DNA of 64,000 nucleotides, from the NCBI GenBank assembly GCA_002786065.1, contig NHNY01000009.1:1-64000 (forward strand), read 5' to 3'. The stretch comes from Microcyclospora pomicola. Taxonomy: Eukaryota > Ascomycota > Dothideomycetes > Capnodiales. Within the stretch, counting starts at the first letter, position 1, and each line of letters begins with the position of its first letter. Below, piece after piece: positions 62,867 through 64,000 of this stretch. The notes beneath the pieces were generated by a model. It did no database searches and had not been told where the DNA came from. It saw only the letters and a program-made list of their open reading frames with translations. Made by a program: the position numbers and the translations under genes.

Positions 62867-63511
62867 TCACTGCTCTCTTTCTAAGAACCCAGGATCAAGG
62901 TCAATCTTCTTCTCAAACTTTTCCCACCACCCCTGGAATGCTTTCAAGGGCACGGTGTCACTCCCAAAACTCGCCAGGAAATTGAAAGCATTGCCAATGA
63001 TCCGCTGAGCCAGTACTTTCGTGGTAAGCTTTGAGTCCGCAAGGCCTGCCATATTAGTGCGGACCAATGCATTCGACGATCCTGTCGGAGCCTGTTGCTG
63101 TTGCGACTTCAGAGCAAGGAGCTGGCTTTCCACCTGTGCTGCGGGTTCTATCGATATGCCCACCACGACATCGCCAGTCGCTGTAGGATTTGGCGTAGAG
63201 TCGTCCGTCATGAGGTCAACGTCTCCGCTCGGCATGGCTCCAGGACCGCCATCTTGCTTCACCCCTGAGATCTTGAAGATGGCGCTTTCTTTCCCAGGCC
63301 CAATGCCGCCCAGAAATTTGAACTCCTGTGAAGGCGGAATCTGCACGTAGACCGAAGCTGCGGTACCCGTCGGGAGTTGTGCTCCGGGCAACAAGAAAAC
63401 GACGATGTGAGAGAAAGAGGGCGAAGAGGGAATCTTGAATGCCAGTTGGTTTTCAGTTATGACTTCGGGATTAGCATTGACCGGCCGTGATGAGATGATA
63501 AGACCAAACAT
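62867..63511 (-). CDS. OPI10: Opi10/Hikeshi-type Hsp70 nuclear import factor
   Basis: Single exon, 214 residues, the usual length. It begins MFGLIISSRPV and has the Hikeshi N-terminal beta domain (FSHIVVFLLPG, then GTAASVYVQIPPSQEFKFLG with GIGPGKESAIFK), a Thr/Pro-rich linker and the C-terminal helical domain ending in FQGWWEKFEKKIDLDPGFLE. Human Hikeshi carries Hsp70 into the nucleus during heat stress; yeast OPI10 mutants overproduce inositol. It is divergent from the partial gene at the window end. Confidence 0.95.
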   Translation of the reverse strand: MFGLIISSRPVNANPEVITENQLAFKIPSSPSFSHIVVFLLPGAQLPTGTAASVYVQIPPSQEFKFLGGIGPGKESAIFKISGVKQDGGPGAMPSGDVDLMTDDSTPNPTATGDVVVGISIEPAAQVESQLLALKSQQQQAPTGSSNALVRTNMAGLADSKLTTKVLAQRIIGNAFNFLASFGSDTVPLKAFQGWWEKFEKKIDLDPGFLEREQ

Positions 63512-63869
63512 GTTTGCAGATATGAGGTATGAAGAACGAATTTCTTCTCATCATTTGCAGCAGATGATGGTTAAGATCACCTATGTGGTCTCGCCGTCAG
63601 TATCTACTTGGAGGCTTCGTAGTATTAGAAATACGGATAGATACATGTATATACTCGTGTGAAGCTTCTGGTGTCTTCTTGTGACGTCTGCTCGGGACAA
63701 CTTCTTTGACCACATGTGGATGTCGCGATGCGGCTGACTTTACTACTACACCTCAGCATGAGCTGTAGCACCAGCAACCAAGAATATACTACAGGTATTG
63801 AGCCCACCTGTGCCACCAGCGAATGCAAAGGTCTCACCGGCAGCCAAATAGTGCTCCATACGTCCAGCT
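63512..63869. other. Divergent region upstream of OPI10 and the terminal partial gene
   Basis: 358 bp, probably containing both promoters. No coding sequence supported. Confidence 0.5.
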
Positions 63870-64000
63870 ATGGAAGGCTTCAATCTCAAGAACCTCCGCG
63901 ATATCCTCCCCACCAAACTCCCACATTGGAGCGTGAACCCCGACGAAGCCGCGAAGGGCACAACAACAGACGCACCCATAGCTATGGAAGATGCAGATAC
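63870..64000 (+). CDS. Start of an unidentified gene, cut by the window end
   Basis: From ATG 63,870 the frame is open to the last base (43 codons): MEGFNLKNLRDILPTKLPHW and onward, a plausible amphipathic N-terminus. A minus-strand frame (63,746-63,979) overlaps, but its composition looks less protein-like. No family can be named from so short a piece. Confidence 0.45.
   Translation, partial: MEGFNLKNLRDILPTKLPHWSVNPDEAAKGTTTDAPIAMEDAD

Overview
This window is the left end of a chromosome of a filamentous ascomycete (Pezizomycotina; Dothideomycetes is my best but unproven guess). It opens with 126 bases of CCCTAA telomere repeat. The genes are tightly packed, with few and short GT-AG introns, and encode typical fungal proteins. 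The subtelomere carries the mark of repeat-induced point mutation (RIP): transitions only, CpA loss and TpA excess.

Bases 1-8,900 are the subtelomere. The telomere array joins directly onto a degenerate telomere-linked RecQ-type helicase (TLH) gene on the minus strand. That gene is cut off inside its helicase motif II, as expected if a broken end was healed by telomere addition. A divergent, unidentified, RIP-damaged gene lies at 3,296-4,552. A 1,593-bp block (3,648-5,240) covering most of it is repeated exactly in tandem (5,241-6,833), with no length change but many transitions. Beyond it lie a fossil of a Ty3/Gypsy chromovirus-type retrotransposon and about 1.5 kb of very AT-rich, hairpin-rich DNA. 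Composition returns to normal near 8.7-8.9 kb.

Bases 9,185-40,000 are conserved housekeeping DNA: a mitochondrial PPR protein, phosphomevalonate kinase (ERG8), tRNA m5U methyltransferase (TRM2), inositol hexakisphosphate kinase (KCS1), a vacuolar Ca2+/H+ exchanger (VCX1), the MFS transporter MCH1, a UNC-45/She4 myosin chaperone, a Spartan/SPRTN-like protease, a two-pass membrane protein, the Hsp10 co-chaperonin with a perfect heat-shock element, and a TCAB1/Swt21 WD40 protein. Many pairs are divergent and share short promoters.

Bases 40,000-54,000 are looser and more accessory-like: a Zn2Cys6 regulator, a small secreted cysteine-containing protein, RAD18, a secreted GH71 alpha-1,3-glucanase whose gene needs a 2-nt microexon, and a Mid2-like single-pass surface protein, separated by 1-2 kb gaps. 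From 53,900 to the end conserved genes return: a soluble twin-ABC ATPase (YDR061W-like), a four-pass membrane protein, the SUMO E1 subunit UBA2, the queuosine salvage enzyme QNG1 with an unusual insert, OPI10/Hikeshi, and the start of one more gene.

I saw no rRNA, convincing tRNA or CRISPR. Intron positions were inferred by eye from splice consensus plus restored protein similarity.
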